Assembly (NCBI GenBank): GCA_902773355.1
Contig: CACYEI010000068.1
Span: forward strand, 33,949-97,948
Length of the DNA: 64,000 bases
Direction: 5' to 3'
Origin: an uncultured Spirochaetales bacterium
GTDB taxonomy: Bacteria; Spirochaetota; Spirochaetia; Sphaerochaetales; Sphaerochaetaceae
Shown: positions 16,940 through 25,509 of the stretch, piece after piece
Numbering within the stretch: the stretch's first letter is position 1
Layout: every line of letters begins with the position of its first letter
The notes under the pieces: model-generated
What the model was told of the DNA's origin: nothing
The model's input: only the letters and a program-made list of their open reading frames with translations
Databases searched by the model: none
Position numbers and translations under genes: made by a program

Positions 16940-18586
16940 TTATACTTTTTTAATATTTGGTATTAATGCATCTAAATCTATATCAAGTAAAACATTAAAC
17001 TGAAAATCTGATTTTGTCTTATTTGTATGTTCAAAATTCCATTTAGTAATACTTGAAAGTTTAAGTTTGTAGTTCAAAACATTATTAAATAATTTACCTT
17101 CCACTCCTAAATCAAATACCAGTGCATTTTCTCTTGGAAGTAATATATGATTTTTAGATATAGTCCTATCTTCATTCTTGCCTATTCCATAATTTCCTTT
17201 TGATCTGAATGATATATTTGATAGTAAAGTTAAATCCCAGTTTCTATATTTTCCACCAATACTTATTACCCATACATCTCCTCCATATGGATATCCTATA
17301 AATTGTGATTCATTTTCACTGTTCATGTAGTTGTCTCCAACAAGATCTACATTCCAGTTTTTAACATTGTCATAATCTTCTTTTAAATTATCATCAATAA
17401 TACCATAGTAAAAGTTATCTTCTTCTTTTAAATATAATTGTGGACTATTATAAACAAATTCAATATATGGCTCCAAGATACCGTTTTTATCAAAATCAAA
17501 AGCTCCCTTTGCATTAAATAGGATGCCATATGAATTATCTCCACTGTTTTCAAGTTCACCAGAAGTAAATAATTGATCAATAATTACGTTAAGATTTAAT
17601 TCTATACCTGGAATAACTGGATAACTTATTTCAAAACCAAAATAGTTATTTGAATTTCCAGAATAAAAAGAAAAAGTATTGTGAATCATCATAAAAGGGT
17701 TTAATGCTTCTAAATTACCTAATAGACCTGATGTAAATACTGAGTTTCCTTCATATAAAGAAATACTTAAAATTTTTGGTATTACAGCTGAAAATCTATG
17801 ATTAATAATTGTTTTTGATTTAGAACCAAGATCTGTAATATGAAGATATGCTGTATTGTCTTTAAAATCCCAATAATTAAAAGACAATGCTGTAAAATCA
17901 TAAGAAAGAAAACCATCATAAACAGAAAATTTTGCAAATTTATCATAAAGATGATTTTCAGAAAAATTTAAATTACCTGTAACACCATTACCTGCACTTA
18001 TTCTATCTCTACCTATAACCAAATTTAAGGATTTATTTCCAATTGATCCATATGCTTTTATGGGATATGACAAAAGACCAAATTTTACATTATAAAGTGT
18101 ATTTAATCTTATATCACCTAACTCTGTATAATCACTAAATTGCTTAGGATAAAGATCAATATCAAAGACACCATAAAAATATTTTGAAATACCTATTTGG
18201 AAATCAAAATTAGCAAATGATTTCATCTCATTGTATTTAATTACATCATTACCTCTTATCATTTGAAATAAGAGTAAATCTATATCTGCATCTATTGTAA
18301 CTGAGTCACTTTTAAATAATTTAGGAGAACTAGTTAATCTGTTTTTTAATTCAAAATATATTTTTAAAGAACTAGAACTTAAAACAGAAGTATCTATAGT
18401 TTCAAGCATTTTTATTAAATTATGCTGTGTAATTGGATATGTAAGATTAATTAAAGGTGTACCTGTAAGTTTACTTAATAACAAAAGTGTTTGAACTTCA
18501 GGTGATGAGTAAGAATAAGTTTGTACTGCCGCAAATGTATAAAAAGAAATAAATAGTAGAACAAAAATAATTATAAATTTTTTCAT
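16940..18586 (-). CDS. Outer-membrane beta-barrel protein, possibly Wzi-like
   Basis: A 548-residue protein with an N-terminal signal peptide ([20 protein letters not shown]). A helical segment of about 100 residues follows, then a long series of alternating-hydrophobic strands rich in Asn, Tyr and Phe, as in outer-membrane barrels. The segment [16 protein letters not shown] resembles the capsule-assembly Wzi family, but I cannot confirm the family by eye. It ends the division-gene operon, its ATG overlapping the xerD stop by four bases. A cell-surface role is likely; the specific function is unknown. Confidence 0.7.
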   Translation of the reverse strand: MKKFIIIFVLLFISFYTFAAVQTYSYSSPEVQTLLLLSKLTGTPLINLTYPITQHNLIKMLETIDTSVLSSSSLKIYFELKNRLTSSPKLFKSDSVTIDADIDLLLFQMIRGNDVIKYNEMKSFANFDFQIGISKYFYGVFDIDLYPKQFSDYTELGDIRLNTLYNVKFGLLSYPIKAYGSIGNKSLNLVIGRDRISAGNGVTGNLNFSENHLYDKFAKFSVYDGFLSYDFTALSFNYWDFKDNTAYLHITDLGSKSKTIINHRFSAVIPKILSISLYEGNSVFTSGLLGNLEALNPFMMIHNTFSFYSGNSNNYFGFEISYPVIPGIELNLNVIIDQLFTSGELENSGDNSYGILFNAKGAFDFDKNGILEPYIEFVYNSPQLYLKEEDNFYYGIIDDNLKEDYDNVKNWNVDLVGDNYMNSENESQFIGYPYGGDVWVISIGGKYRNWDLTLLSNISFRSKGNYGIGKNEDRTISKNHILLPRENALVFDLGVEGKLFNNVLNYKLKLSSITKWNFEHTNKTKSDFQFNVLLDIDLDALIPNIKKV

Positions 18587-19473
18587 TTATTCATAATTCT
18601 ACTATATTCATTATAAAGGTCAATTGTATTTACGTGTGTATATATTTCTGTAGTACGAATATCCGCATGACCCAATAATTCCTGTACTGATCTTAAGTCA
18701 GCTCCATTTTGTAACAAATGAGTTGCAAAACTATGTCTGAGTGTATGAACTTTTGAGTTAGTATCTGAGATACTGCAATATTTTTTCAGTCTGTTCCATA
18801 TTTGTTGCCTTGTAATTCTATCACCTTTTTGAGATAAAAATAGTGCCTTCTGTTTTTTATCTTTTAATAAAGTATTTCTAGAAATATTTAAATAATCATT
18901 TATATCATTTACAGCTACTGAGCCCATAGGTAACAAACGTTGTTTATTTCTTTTACCTGTGACTAAAATTCTGTTTTCGTTTTTATAATAGTCATTTAAA
19001 TTTAAAGAAACACATTCAGAAACCCTTAAACCACAAGAATAAATTAGTTCAAAAATAGCTTTGTCTCTTACTCCTAGGTAATCATCTGTATTAATTGATG
19101 ATAAAATATTGTCAATTTTATCATAATCCCAAACTACAGGAAGATCTTTTTCTAATCTTATCTTTCCTAATAGCTCTGTTGGATTATCATCTCTTATTTT
19201 TTGTAAATTAATAAATTCAAAAAAATCTTTCAACGCAGTTCTATATTTAAAAATAGTAGAATAACTTAGACATTTTTCTTGAGATAAATAAATCAAAAAA
19301 TTTCTTATATCTCTATTTAAAACTGTTTCAATATTCAAGTTTTTTTCATCCAAATAAGAGATAAAATCAATTATTGTAGGTAAATAAGTATTTATACTGC
19401 TTAACATTAATCCTCTATCAATTATTAAATACTCTTTAAAGGATAAAATTAAGTCAGAATCTGTTTTAATCAT
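18583..19473 (-). CDS. Tyrosine site-specific recombinase, XerC/XerD type
   Basis: Resolves chromosome dimers at dif during division (role inferred from family and context). The catalytic set is complete: Arg in [10 protein letters not shown], Lys in [36 protein letters not shown] with the nucleophilic Tyr. An N-terminal SAM-like core-binding domain (about residues 10-95) precedes it. With the start at 19473 the protein has 296 residues, the usual Xer length. That ATG sits within the ftsZ stop region (an eight-base overlap), coupling the recombinase to FtsZ. No phage or transposon genes are nearby. Confidence 0.88.
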   Translation of the reverse strand: MIKTDSDLILSFKEYLIIDRGLMLSSINTYLPTIIDFISYLDEKNLNIETVLNRDIRNFLIYLSQEKCLSYSTIFKYRTALKDFFEFINLQKIRDDNPTELLGKIRLEKDLPVVWDYDKIDNILSSINTDDYLGVRDKAIFELIYSCGLRVSECVSLNLNDYYKNENRILVTGKRNKQRLLPMGSVAVNDINDYLNISRNTLLKDKKQKALFLSQKGDRITRQQIWNRLKKYCSISDTNSKVHTLRHSFATHLLQNGADLRSVQELLGHADIRTTEIYTHVNTIDLYNEYSRIMNK

Positions 19474-20662
19474 CTTTTCCATAACGTAGAATAGCAGGGA
19501 TAGAATAATCAGTGTCATCAGATTGATCATTTTTTTGCATATCTATCTGCTGTTGGAATTCTTGCCATCTGCTTATTATCATTCCTGGTTCCTTAGAATT
19601 ATTATCAGAAGAAACTGAATCTTTATTTAAGCTTTCAAAAACAGAGACTGAAGGTTGATTTTGTGGTTTTGTAAATCCTGTAGCAACAACTGTAACCTTA
19701 ATTTTTTCGCCAAGATCGGGGTTATATGCCTGTCCAGCTATAATAAAAGCATCTGGATCTGCTGTTTTGGTAATATATTCTACTATCTGCTGATATTCAT
19801 TCATAGTTATGTTATCGCTAGACGTAACGTTAATAAGAATACTTTTTGATCCATTAATGCTGTAACCTTCAAGCAGATTATTATGTATTGCATTTTTTGC
19901 TGCCTTTATTGCTCTTTCTGGCCCTTCACCCATGCCCATTCCCATTAATGCATCACCTTTATTTTTCATAATAGACTTCACATCAGCAAAATCAATATTT
20001 ATTTCTCCAGGAACAGTGATTAATTCTGAAATGCCTTGAATACCTTGTTTTAAAACATCATCAGCCATTTCAAAGGCTTCTCTAACCGTTGTTTTGGTTT
20101 CAGATGCAGTAAGAAGTTTTTGATTTGGAATTATTATTAATGTATCAACATTTTTTTTAAGTTCTTCTATTCCTTTTTTGGCAAAATCCGCTTTAGGCTT
20201 TCCTTCAAATTGAAATGGTGTAGTAACAACTCCTACTGTTAAAATATCCTGTTCTCTGGAAAGCCTAGCTACAACAGATGCTGCTCCTGTCCCAGTTCCT
20301 CCACCCATTCCAGCTGTTATAAACACCATATTTGCACCACTTATAGCTTCTTTTATATCCTGAGAACTTTCTTCTGCTGCTTTTTTACCAATTTCAGGGT
20401 TGCCGCCAGCTCCAAGACCTTTAGTTAAATTTTTTCCTATGGCTATTCTTACTTTAGCATTAGACCTTCTAAGTGCCTGAATATCTGTATTTAGAGCAAT
20501 AAATTCAACTTTATCAATGTTGCATTTAATCATGTTATTGACAGCATTTCCACCTGCTCCACCTACTCCAACTACTTTTATAATTGTAGGTTCATTTGAA
20601 TTTAATAAGAAATTATCAACTTCTTCTGAATTTGATTCAAAATTATCAAAAAAATCGTTCAT
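19466..20662 (-). CDS. ftsZ: Cell division protein FtsZ
   Basis: Tubulin-like GTPase that forms the division ring. The nucleotide site [15 protein letters not shown], the [14 protein letters not shown]-terminal loop and the T7 synergy loop ([12 protein letters not shown]) are all intact, so it should polymerise and hydrolyse GTP. A 60-residue linker leads to a conserved-looking C-terminal peptide ([14 protein letters not shown]) where FtsA would bind. 398 residues. Eighteen bases follow ftsA. It appears fully functional, unlike the wall-synthesis partners in the same operon. Confidence 0.98.
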   Translation of the reverse strand: MNDFFDNFESNSEEVDNFLLNSNEPTIIKVVGVGGAGGNAVNNMIKCNIDKVEFIALNTDIQALRRSNAKVRIAIGKNLTKGLGAGGNPEIGKKAAEESSQDIKEAISGANMVFITAGMGGGTGTGAASVVARLSREQDILTVGVVTTPFQFEGKPKADFAKKGIEELKKNVDTLIIIPNQKLLTASETKTTVREAFEMADDVLKQGIQGISELITVPGEINIDFADVKSIMKNKGDALMGMGMGEGPERAIKAAKNAIHNNLLEGYSINGSKSILINVTSSDNITMNEYQQIVEYITKTADPDAFIIAGQAYNPDLGEKIKVTVVATGFTKPQNQPSVSVFESLNKDSVSSDNNSKEPGMIISRWQEFQQQIDMQKNDQSDDTDYSIPAILRYGKDD

Positions 20663-20679
20663 AAATACCCTCTCAAATC

Positions 20680-21918
20680 TTATACTACAGTTTTAAAAAA
20701 ATTAGATATTTTTTTAAAAATTGAAAACTCATTATTATTTCTTCTATCATCATTTGAGTGAAAAACAGAAGAACTACTATTCTTGACTTCATTTTTTAAT
20801 AAACCTAAAACAGTTGTATATCTAGGATTAATAAAATTTCTATCAAGTCCAGGTAATGCTTCAGGAAAAGACAGCTTTGATGGTAGACCAAAAATTTCTG
20901 AGCATAATTCATTAACACCTGATAAAAGAGAGCCACCACCAACTAAATATACTCCAGCTCCATAAGATAATAAGCCAACATTTTCATCAAGTTGTTTTTT
21001 TAACAATGAAAATATTTCAGCCATTCTTGCTTCTATAATTTTACTTAATTCTACTTTAGGTATTTTAATAGATGGAAGCCCACTGCTAGCTGGTATTTCA
21101 ACATATTCATTATTATCTACTGATGGTAGATAACAATTACCAAATTCATGTTTTATTTGTGCTGATTCCTGTTTGGTTCTTTTAGAAATATAAGATATAT
21201 CATTTGTTACATTATCTCCACCAAGATCAATTCCTCCAATATATACCGGATAACCATTTGAATACGCTATTATACCTGAACTTTGCGCACCAAGATTTAT
21301 TAATACCACTCCTTTTTGTTTGTCTTCATCATTTAAAACAACATCAGCATCAGCTAAAATTTGAACCATCTTCCTAGAAGAAAATGAATTAATCCTGTTT
21401 AAACAGTTTTCAATATTTTTTATCACAGCAGTATTTCCACAAACTAAAAGTGCATTTACTTCTAATCTATGACCCAAAGTATTTACAGGTATATTTTCTT
21501 TAATTTTTTCATCTACTTTATAATCCTGAACTAGAGTATGAATTATTGAGGTATTATTTGGAATTTCAATAGATCTAGCTACATCTAAAGACCTATAAAT
21601 ATCAGAATAAGAAATAACCTGATCTTTTGAATGAATTCCCACAACTCCTGTATTTTTTTTACATATAACTTCTGAACTGCATAAGCCTGTTATAAGAATT
21701 TTTGTACTAATTCCTGCCTGTCTTTGTGCTTCGTTTATAACTGATTTTATACAATTTGATGCTAAGGAAATATCAACAATTTTGCCCTTTTTTATACCTT
21801 CACTTGGTCTCTCACAAATACTATCAATCATTAATCTATCTCTGCTTATTGTTCCAATTGCAGATCTAATCCTTTCGGAACCAATATCTAAGGAAAGTAC
21901 TATTTTATCTCCGGTCAT
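20680..21918 (-). CDS. ftsA: Cell division protein FtsA
   Basis: Actin-like protein that tethers FtsZ to the membrane. It opens with [18 protein letters not shown] (phosphate 1 loop), has the SHS2-type 1C subdomain region around residues 80-165, [13 protein letters not shown] as phosphate 2 and [11 protein letters not shown] near residue 325. The last residues ([15 protein letters not shown]) form the amphipathic membrane-targeting helix. Its ATG overlaps the ftsQ stop by one base. 412 residues, normal. Confidence 0.97.
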   Translation of the reverse strand: MTGDKIVLSLDIGSERIRSAIGTISRDRLMIDSICERPSEGIKKGKIVDISLASNCIKSVINEAQRQAGISTKILITGLCSSEVICKKNTGVVGIHSKDQVISYSDIYRSLDVARSIEIPNNTSIIHTLVQDYKVDEKIKENIPVNTLGHRLEVNALLVCGNTAVIKNIENCLNRINSFSSRKMVQILADADVVLNDEDKQKGVVLINLGAQSSGIIAYSNGYPVYIGGIDLGGDNVTNDISYISKRTKQESAQIKHEFGNCYLPSVDNNEYVEIPASSGLPSIKIPKVELSKIIEARMAEIFSLLKKQLDENVGLLSYGAGVYLVGGGSLLSGVNELCSEIFGLPSKLSFPEALPGLDRNFINPRYTTVLGLLKNEVKNSSSSVFHSNDDRRNNNEFSIFKKISNFFKTVV

Positions 21919-22679
21919 TAATAACTCCTGTTAATTAAATTCTCAACTTGTTCAAGTCTTGTTCCATCCACGTTAAATGTTAAACCAAATAGATTATACT
22001 CATAGTCTGAAACTTGGTCTAATACTTCTATTAATCTCTGAACTGTTATTGGTGCATTTATTAAGATTCTACAATTATTTTTCAGCAAAACATCTAAAGT
22101 ACCAAAACCAAAGGATGAAATTGAAGTTGAATCAATATATTTCATATTTTCAGAAAGACCACTATTTTGTATTACAGATGTCAACTCAACTAATTTAGTT
22201 AAATCAGATATTGAACCTTCCTTTTCAATTCTAGTTTGCAGATGTTTCAAATAATTAGAAGAAAATTCCACTTCTCCTACTTCATGATAAAAATCATAAA
22301 CACTTTGATCTACTTGAAAAAGGATACCATTTTCATAAAAGTATAAAGAATCTGAAGTTTTTAATTTTAAATCAATTTTGCCATAATTTACATTTACTTC
22401 AAGCGTATTAGGATATATTTTGTTTATTGTTGCATCTTTTACAACATCAATACTTTTTAAATTTGAAATAATCTTTTTTTCAGATAATCTTAATAAATTT
22501 TTTCCTTTATATGAATTAATCATAGTAACTACAGAGTCAGAATTAACAGATGAAGAACCTAAAGGATTAATAACTACTTCATTTATATTTAATTTTGAGG
22601 AAAACAAAAGGGAAATGTATAAGATTAAAGAAATAACAATCAATGAAACAACAAAGATTATAGATTTTATTTTAGTCAT
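21918..22679 (-). CDS. ftsQ: Cell division protein FtsQ/DivIB
   Basis: Single-pass membrane protein that scaffolds FtsL/FtsB and recruits FtsW-FtsI. One membrane segment lies at residues 4-28, then a POTRA domain (INEVVINPLGSSSVNSDS...LKSIDVVKDATINKIYPNTLEV), then the beta domain ending GLTFNVDGTRLEQ. The ATG at 22679 has AGGTGA before it and overlaps the upstream stop by eight bases (ATGACTAA). A longer open frame upstream lies inside the ftsW-like gene and is not needed. 253 residues, normal. Confidence 0.9.
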   Translation of the reverse strand: MTKIKSIIFVVSLIVISLILYISLLFSSKLNINEVVINPLGSSSVNSDSVVTMINSYKGKNLLRLSEKKIISNLKSIDVVKDATINKIYPNTLEVNVNYGKIDLKLKTSDSLYFYENGILFQVDQSVYDFYHEVGEVEFSSNYLKHLQTRIEKEGSISDLTKLVELTSVIQNSGLSENMKYIDSTSISSFGFGTLDVLLKNNCRILINAPITVQRLIEVLDQVSDYEYNLFGLTFNVDGTRLEQVENLINRSY

Positions 22680-23727
22680 TGTTATCACCTGATATAATGA
22701 TGTCTTTATTTTCGTTTGTTTCTTTAAAACATTTAAAAAATAAAAAAAATGAAATGATAACACTTGTTAAACTTAAATCGGCATTTAAAAAAGGAATACT
22801 TAAATCAAAAACAGGAATAATATATAATTCATTTAAAACTGGAATCACCGAATTAAAGATTATAAATAATGTGGATATATATAATGTATTTGATCTAAAT
22901 GTATCACTATATTTAAATAGTGATACATATTTAATACCTATGAAAAGTATAATAAACAATAATAATACATAAACAACAACGCCAATTAATCCTGTTTCAT
23001 TAATAAAATTTAAAAAAACTGAATTTTCTTTTATACTACTTGCACCAATCCCTACTCCTGTTATAGGTGTTTCAACTAATGTATTAAGTATTTTTGAATT
23101 ATTTGGATATTTAAAAAAATTCATTAAAGAAGAAAAAGCAGTGTAATTAGTTAATAGAAAAAAAATTAATGGAATAAAAACAAAACCATCAAATAATAAG
23201 ATGTTTTTATATCCTACCGAACACACAGCAAAAACAAAGCTTAATTCTATTGCAAAAAAAATAACAGTCATAATATCATGTTTGAAAAAAGAAATAATTA
23301 TGAAAAGTACTGAAACAATTAGTGGATATAAAAATTCCTGTAAATTTGTAAATACGTTATCTCTGTTTGACGAATAAAATGCAATATATAAAAAAAGCAT
23401 AAGTAACGCTAAATAAGATGAATTATTGGTAATGATATAAACAACAAAGGAAATAACTAAAGATACCGGACTTATAACAGATAAAACATTCTTATTTGAC
23501 TTAAAGAAAATTACACCTAATGTTAGCCCTATAATTACATATAAAGAATAATTTAAAATTACGTTATTATTTAGTGAACTATATGCAGAATAATAAAAAA
23601 TGAATCCAAAACTTAACAATAAACAAAAAATAAATATAACAGGGTATTTGATAAAATTTTTTATACTTAATTTATAGTTGCGTATATCTTGCCCAATAAA
23701 ATTCCAATCATTAGTATCATAAGTCAT
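22672..23727 (-). CDS. Divergent FtsW-like SEDS protein lacking catalytic motifs
   Basis: A 351-residue polytopic protein with about ten membrane segments, in the position of ftsW between ftsL and ftsQ. N-terminal GFIFYYSAYSSL (residues 41-52) recalls the FtsW YSAS segment, and GVGIGAS (224-230) the GxGxGxS turn. FtsW-type glycosyltransferases need an Asp in an HTDFIF-like motif. Here the aligned stretch reads ENSVFLNFINETG (234-246), with Asn235 in the Asp position. The PLPFISYGGSS-like motif reads SIPFLNADLSL (310-320). I infer a SEDS fold that has lost polymerase activity. The alternative is an O-antigen-ligase-like protein, but the operon position favours FtsW descent. Confidence 0.7.
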   Translation of the reverse strand: MTYDTNDWNFIGQDIRNYKLSIKNFIKYPVIFIFCLLLSFGFIFYYSAYSSLNNNVILNYSLYVIIGLTLGVIFFKSNKNVLSVISPVSLVISFVVYIITNNSSYLALLMLFLYIAFYSSNRDNVFTNLQEFLYPLIVSVLFIIISFFKHDIMTVIFFAIELSFVFAVCSVGYKNILLFDGFVFIPLIFFLLTNYTAFSSLMNFFKYPNNSKILNTLVETPITGVGIGASSIKENSVFLNFINETGLIGVVVYVLLLFIILFIGIKYVSLFKYSDTFRSNTLYISTLFIIFNSVIPVLNELYIIPVFDLSIPFLNADLSLTSVIISFFLFFKCFKETNENKDIIISGDNND

Positions 23728-24032
23728 TTTGTTACCTTAGAGCTACTAGCTAATTTAACATCTCCATCTTTTGTTAAGAAACCTGCTATAGTTGGATTAC
23801 TATTTAATAATAAAGAAGCAGGTGTATTTTTTTTAGCAATCTGATTATTCTGGTTATATATTTCGGATATAAGTTTAATATTTGTATTATTCAAACTTTC
23901 ATACCTGTTTGTTAGATTATTATTTGATATAGACTGATTTAAAAAAAAGAAAGCACTGAAAATAAGTAAAAAAGATAAAGAGACAATTAAAAGAATGTCA
24001 GTTGTGTAATTTGTGTTTTTATTATACTTCAT
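23724..24032 (-). CDS. FtsL-like small division protein
   Basis: A 102-residue bitopic protein. A short basic cytoplasmic tail precedes one membrane helix (residues 12-31). A coiled-coil-like stretch rich in Asn, Leu and Ile follows (residues 35-68), then a short tail. Sequence identity to FtsL is not visible, but size, topology and position directly after rsmH match ftsL in division clusters. Starts in the rsmH stop region (11-base overlap) with AAGGAG upstream. Confidence 0.65.
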   Translation of the reverse strand: MKYNKNTNYTTDILLIVSLSFLLIFSAFFFLNQSISNNNLTNRYESLNNTNIKLISEIYNQNNQIAKKNTPASLLLNSNPTIAGFLTKDGDVKLASSSKVTK

Positions 24033-24909
24033 TTTTTTTTCTCCTTACTACTCTAAATTTAGCACTTCTTGATGGAGGATTTGACAGTATTTCAGCATCA
24101 GAAGGAACTATAGGCTTTTTTGTTAATATTTCTAAAGAATCTACATTTTCTTTAAAAAAATTTTTTACTATTCTGTCTTCAAGCGAATGAAAAGTAATCA
24201 CACCTAGTAAACCATTAGAATTTAAATGTCTTATTGAATATTTCAATCCCTCAGACAATCTATTAAGTTCATCATTTACCTCAATTCTAAGTGCTTGAAA
24301 CGTTTTTGTTGCTGGATGATTTTTAAGGTGTTTATAATCCTTTGGAACAGCCTTATAAATAATATCTGCCAGCTCTGATGTTTTTTTTATTTTTTTATTT
24401 TTTCTGTATGTACAAATAGCCCTACTTATTCTTCTAGAATATCTTTCCTCACCATATTTATAAATAATGTCAGCCAAATGAACTTCATCATAGTTGTTTA
24501 CTATGTATTCTGCATTTAAACTATCATTTCTATCCAGTCTCATATCAAGATTTTCTTCTAAAAGGAAACTGAAACCTCTTTTTGATATTTTATAATGATA
24601 AACACTGATTCCTAAATCAAATAAAATAATATCAACATCAGGACCCAAATAATTCTTCCAAAAATGATCAAACCTATCATTTTTAAAAACTATTCTATCT
24701 TTGTATTCAGACAATCTTTCCTGAGCCCTGCTTTGAATTTCAGAATCAGCATCTAAACCTATAATGTGTATATTTTTATATTTTTTTAAAAATAATTCAG
24801 AATGGCCTCCTTCTCCTAAAGTGGAATCAACCATAAGAGATAAATCATTGGCCGGTATTAGATAATTCAATACCTCCTTATACAACACCGGCACATGTAT
24901 AGCCCACAT
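24022..24909 (-). CDS. rsmH: 16S rRNA (cytosine-1402-N4)-methyltransferase
   Basis: SAM-dependent methylation of C1402 in the decoding centre. HVPVLYKEVLNYL at the N-terminus, DSTLGEGGHSELFL (SAM loop), DIILFDLGISVYHY and the C-terminal GVITFHSLEDRIVK and PSRSAKFRVVRR are family hallmarks. I prefer the ATG at 24909, eight bases after AAGGTGA; an upstream GTG overlaps the mraZ stop. 295 residues, normal. Standard second gene of a division cluster. Confidence 0.96.
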   Translation of the reverse strand: MWAIHVPVLYKEVLNYLIPANDLSLMVDSTLGEGGHSELFLKKYKNIHIIGLDADSEIQSRAQERLSEYKDRIVFKNDRFDHFWKNYLGPDVDIILFDLGISVYHYKISKRGFSFLLEENLDMRLDRNDSLNAEYIVNNYDEVHLADIIYKYGEERYSRRISRAICTYRKNKKIKKTSELADIIYKAVPKDYKHLKNHPATKTFQALRIEVNDELNRLSEGLKYSIRHLNSNGLLGVITFHSLEDRIVKNFFKENVDSLEILTKKPIVPSDAEILSNPPSRSAKFRVVRRKKNEV

Positions 24910-24917
24910 AAAACAAA

Positions 24918-25367
24918 TCACCTTCTTAATAATGCTTTAGTTAGGCTGTCACCACTAATTTCAAGTTCCTGCTGAAAACTATCAACCAATCTGTCATATA
25001 CATCAGCTCTAATTATTTCAATATGTGTCCTTGAGCCTAAAATAACACATTCAGTTTTTTCATTTAAATCAGCAAATAATCTAAAAACCTGTGGCACAGC
25101 CAAACGTCCAGCCTTATCAAGTTCAACAGATCTAGCGGGTGAAATTATAGTCATATCAATTCTTCTGGAGTCTTTATTAAGCAAAGATAGAGGACCATTA
25201 TTTACTTCAAGATCAAATTTGTTAAATTCTTCTTCAGTAAATAACCATAAGGATTTAGTAACAGATCTGGTAAGAACAAGATTAAGATCTCCCAATTCTT
25301 CTCTGAATTTAGGAGGAATCATAATTCTGCCCTTTTCATCAATTACATTTCTGTACTCGCCTCTCAT
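24918..25367 (-). CDS. mraZ: Transcriptional regulator MraZ
   Basis: Forms a ring of AbrB-like domains and represses its own division operon in the bacteria studied. Two copies of the fold are visible, each with the DxK/RGR-type turn: NVIDEKGRIMIPPKFRE and ELDKAGRLAVPQVFRL. 149 residues, normal. AGTGG(T/G)A heptamers upstream look like its operator. First gene of the division cluster. Confidence 0.96.
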   Translation of the reverse strand: MRGEYRNVIDEKGRIMIPPKFREELGDLNLVLTRSVTKSLWLFTEEEFNKFDLEVNNGPLSLLNKDSRRIDMTIISPARSVELDKAGRLAVPQVFRLFADLNEKTECVILGSRTHIEIIRADVYDRLVDSFQQELEISGDSLTKALLRR

Positions 25368-25377
25368 GGCTTACTTC

Positions 25378-25445
25378 TCCCACTTAATCCGTATAATTAC
25401 CACTTTCTTATCATTTTTATAAAGAAAATGGGAATATTTACCACT
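25378..25445 (-). promoter_or_regulatory. Candidate MraZ operator: three AGTGG(T/G)A repeats
   Basis: On the minus strand AGTGGGA (25378-25384), AGTGGTA (25398-25404) and AGTGGTA (25439-25445) are direct repeats with starts 20 and 41 bases apart, about two and four helical turns. Known MraZ sites are TGGG- or AAAGTG-type direct repeats upstream of mraZ. The third copy abuts the -10 box. Confidence 0.5.
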
Positions 25446-25474
25446 ATAATATTAGATTCTTAGACAAAACTCAA
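25446..25474 (-). promoter_or_regulatory. Predicted promoter of the mraZ division operon
   Basis: Minus strand TTGAGT, a 17-base spacer and TATTAT, start point near 25440. The predicted start falls inside the third AGTGGTA repeat, a position suited to repression by MraZ. Confidence 0.52.
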
Positions 25475-25509
25475 CAGAAAAAAATAGAAAATATTAAAAA
25501 ATTGTTAAT

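Noticed and set aside
18583..19473. Tyrosine recombinase as an integrase of a mobile element
   Set aside because: It is overlapped with ftsZ, has standard Xer length and motifs, and no phage genes, att-like repeats or tRNA target are nearby.
22679..22972. 97-codon open frame on the plus strand across ftsW-like and ftsQ
   Set aside because: It is antisense to a membrane protein gene with a clear operon place, has no ribosome site and only low-complexity hydrophobic/Lys content. It is a shadow frame in AT-rich DNA.
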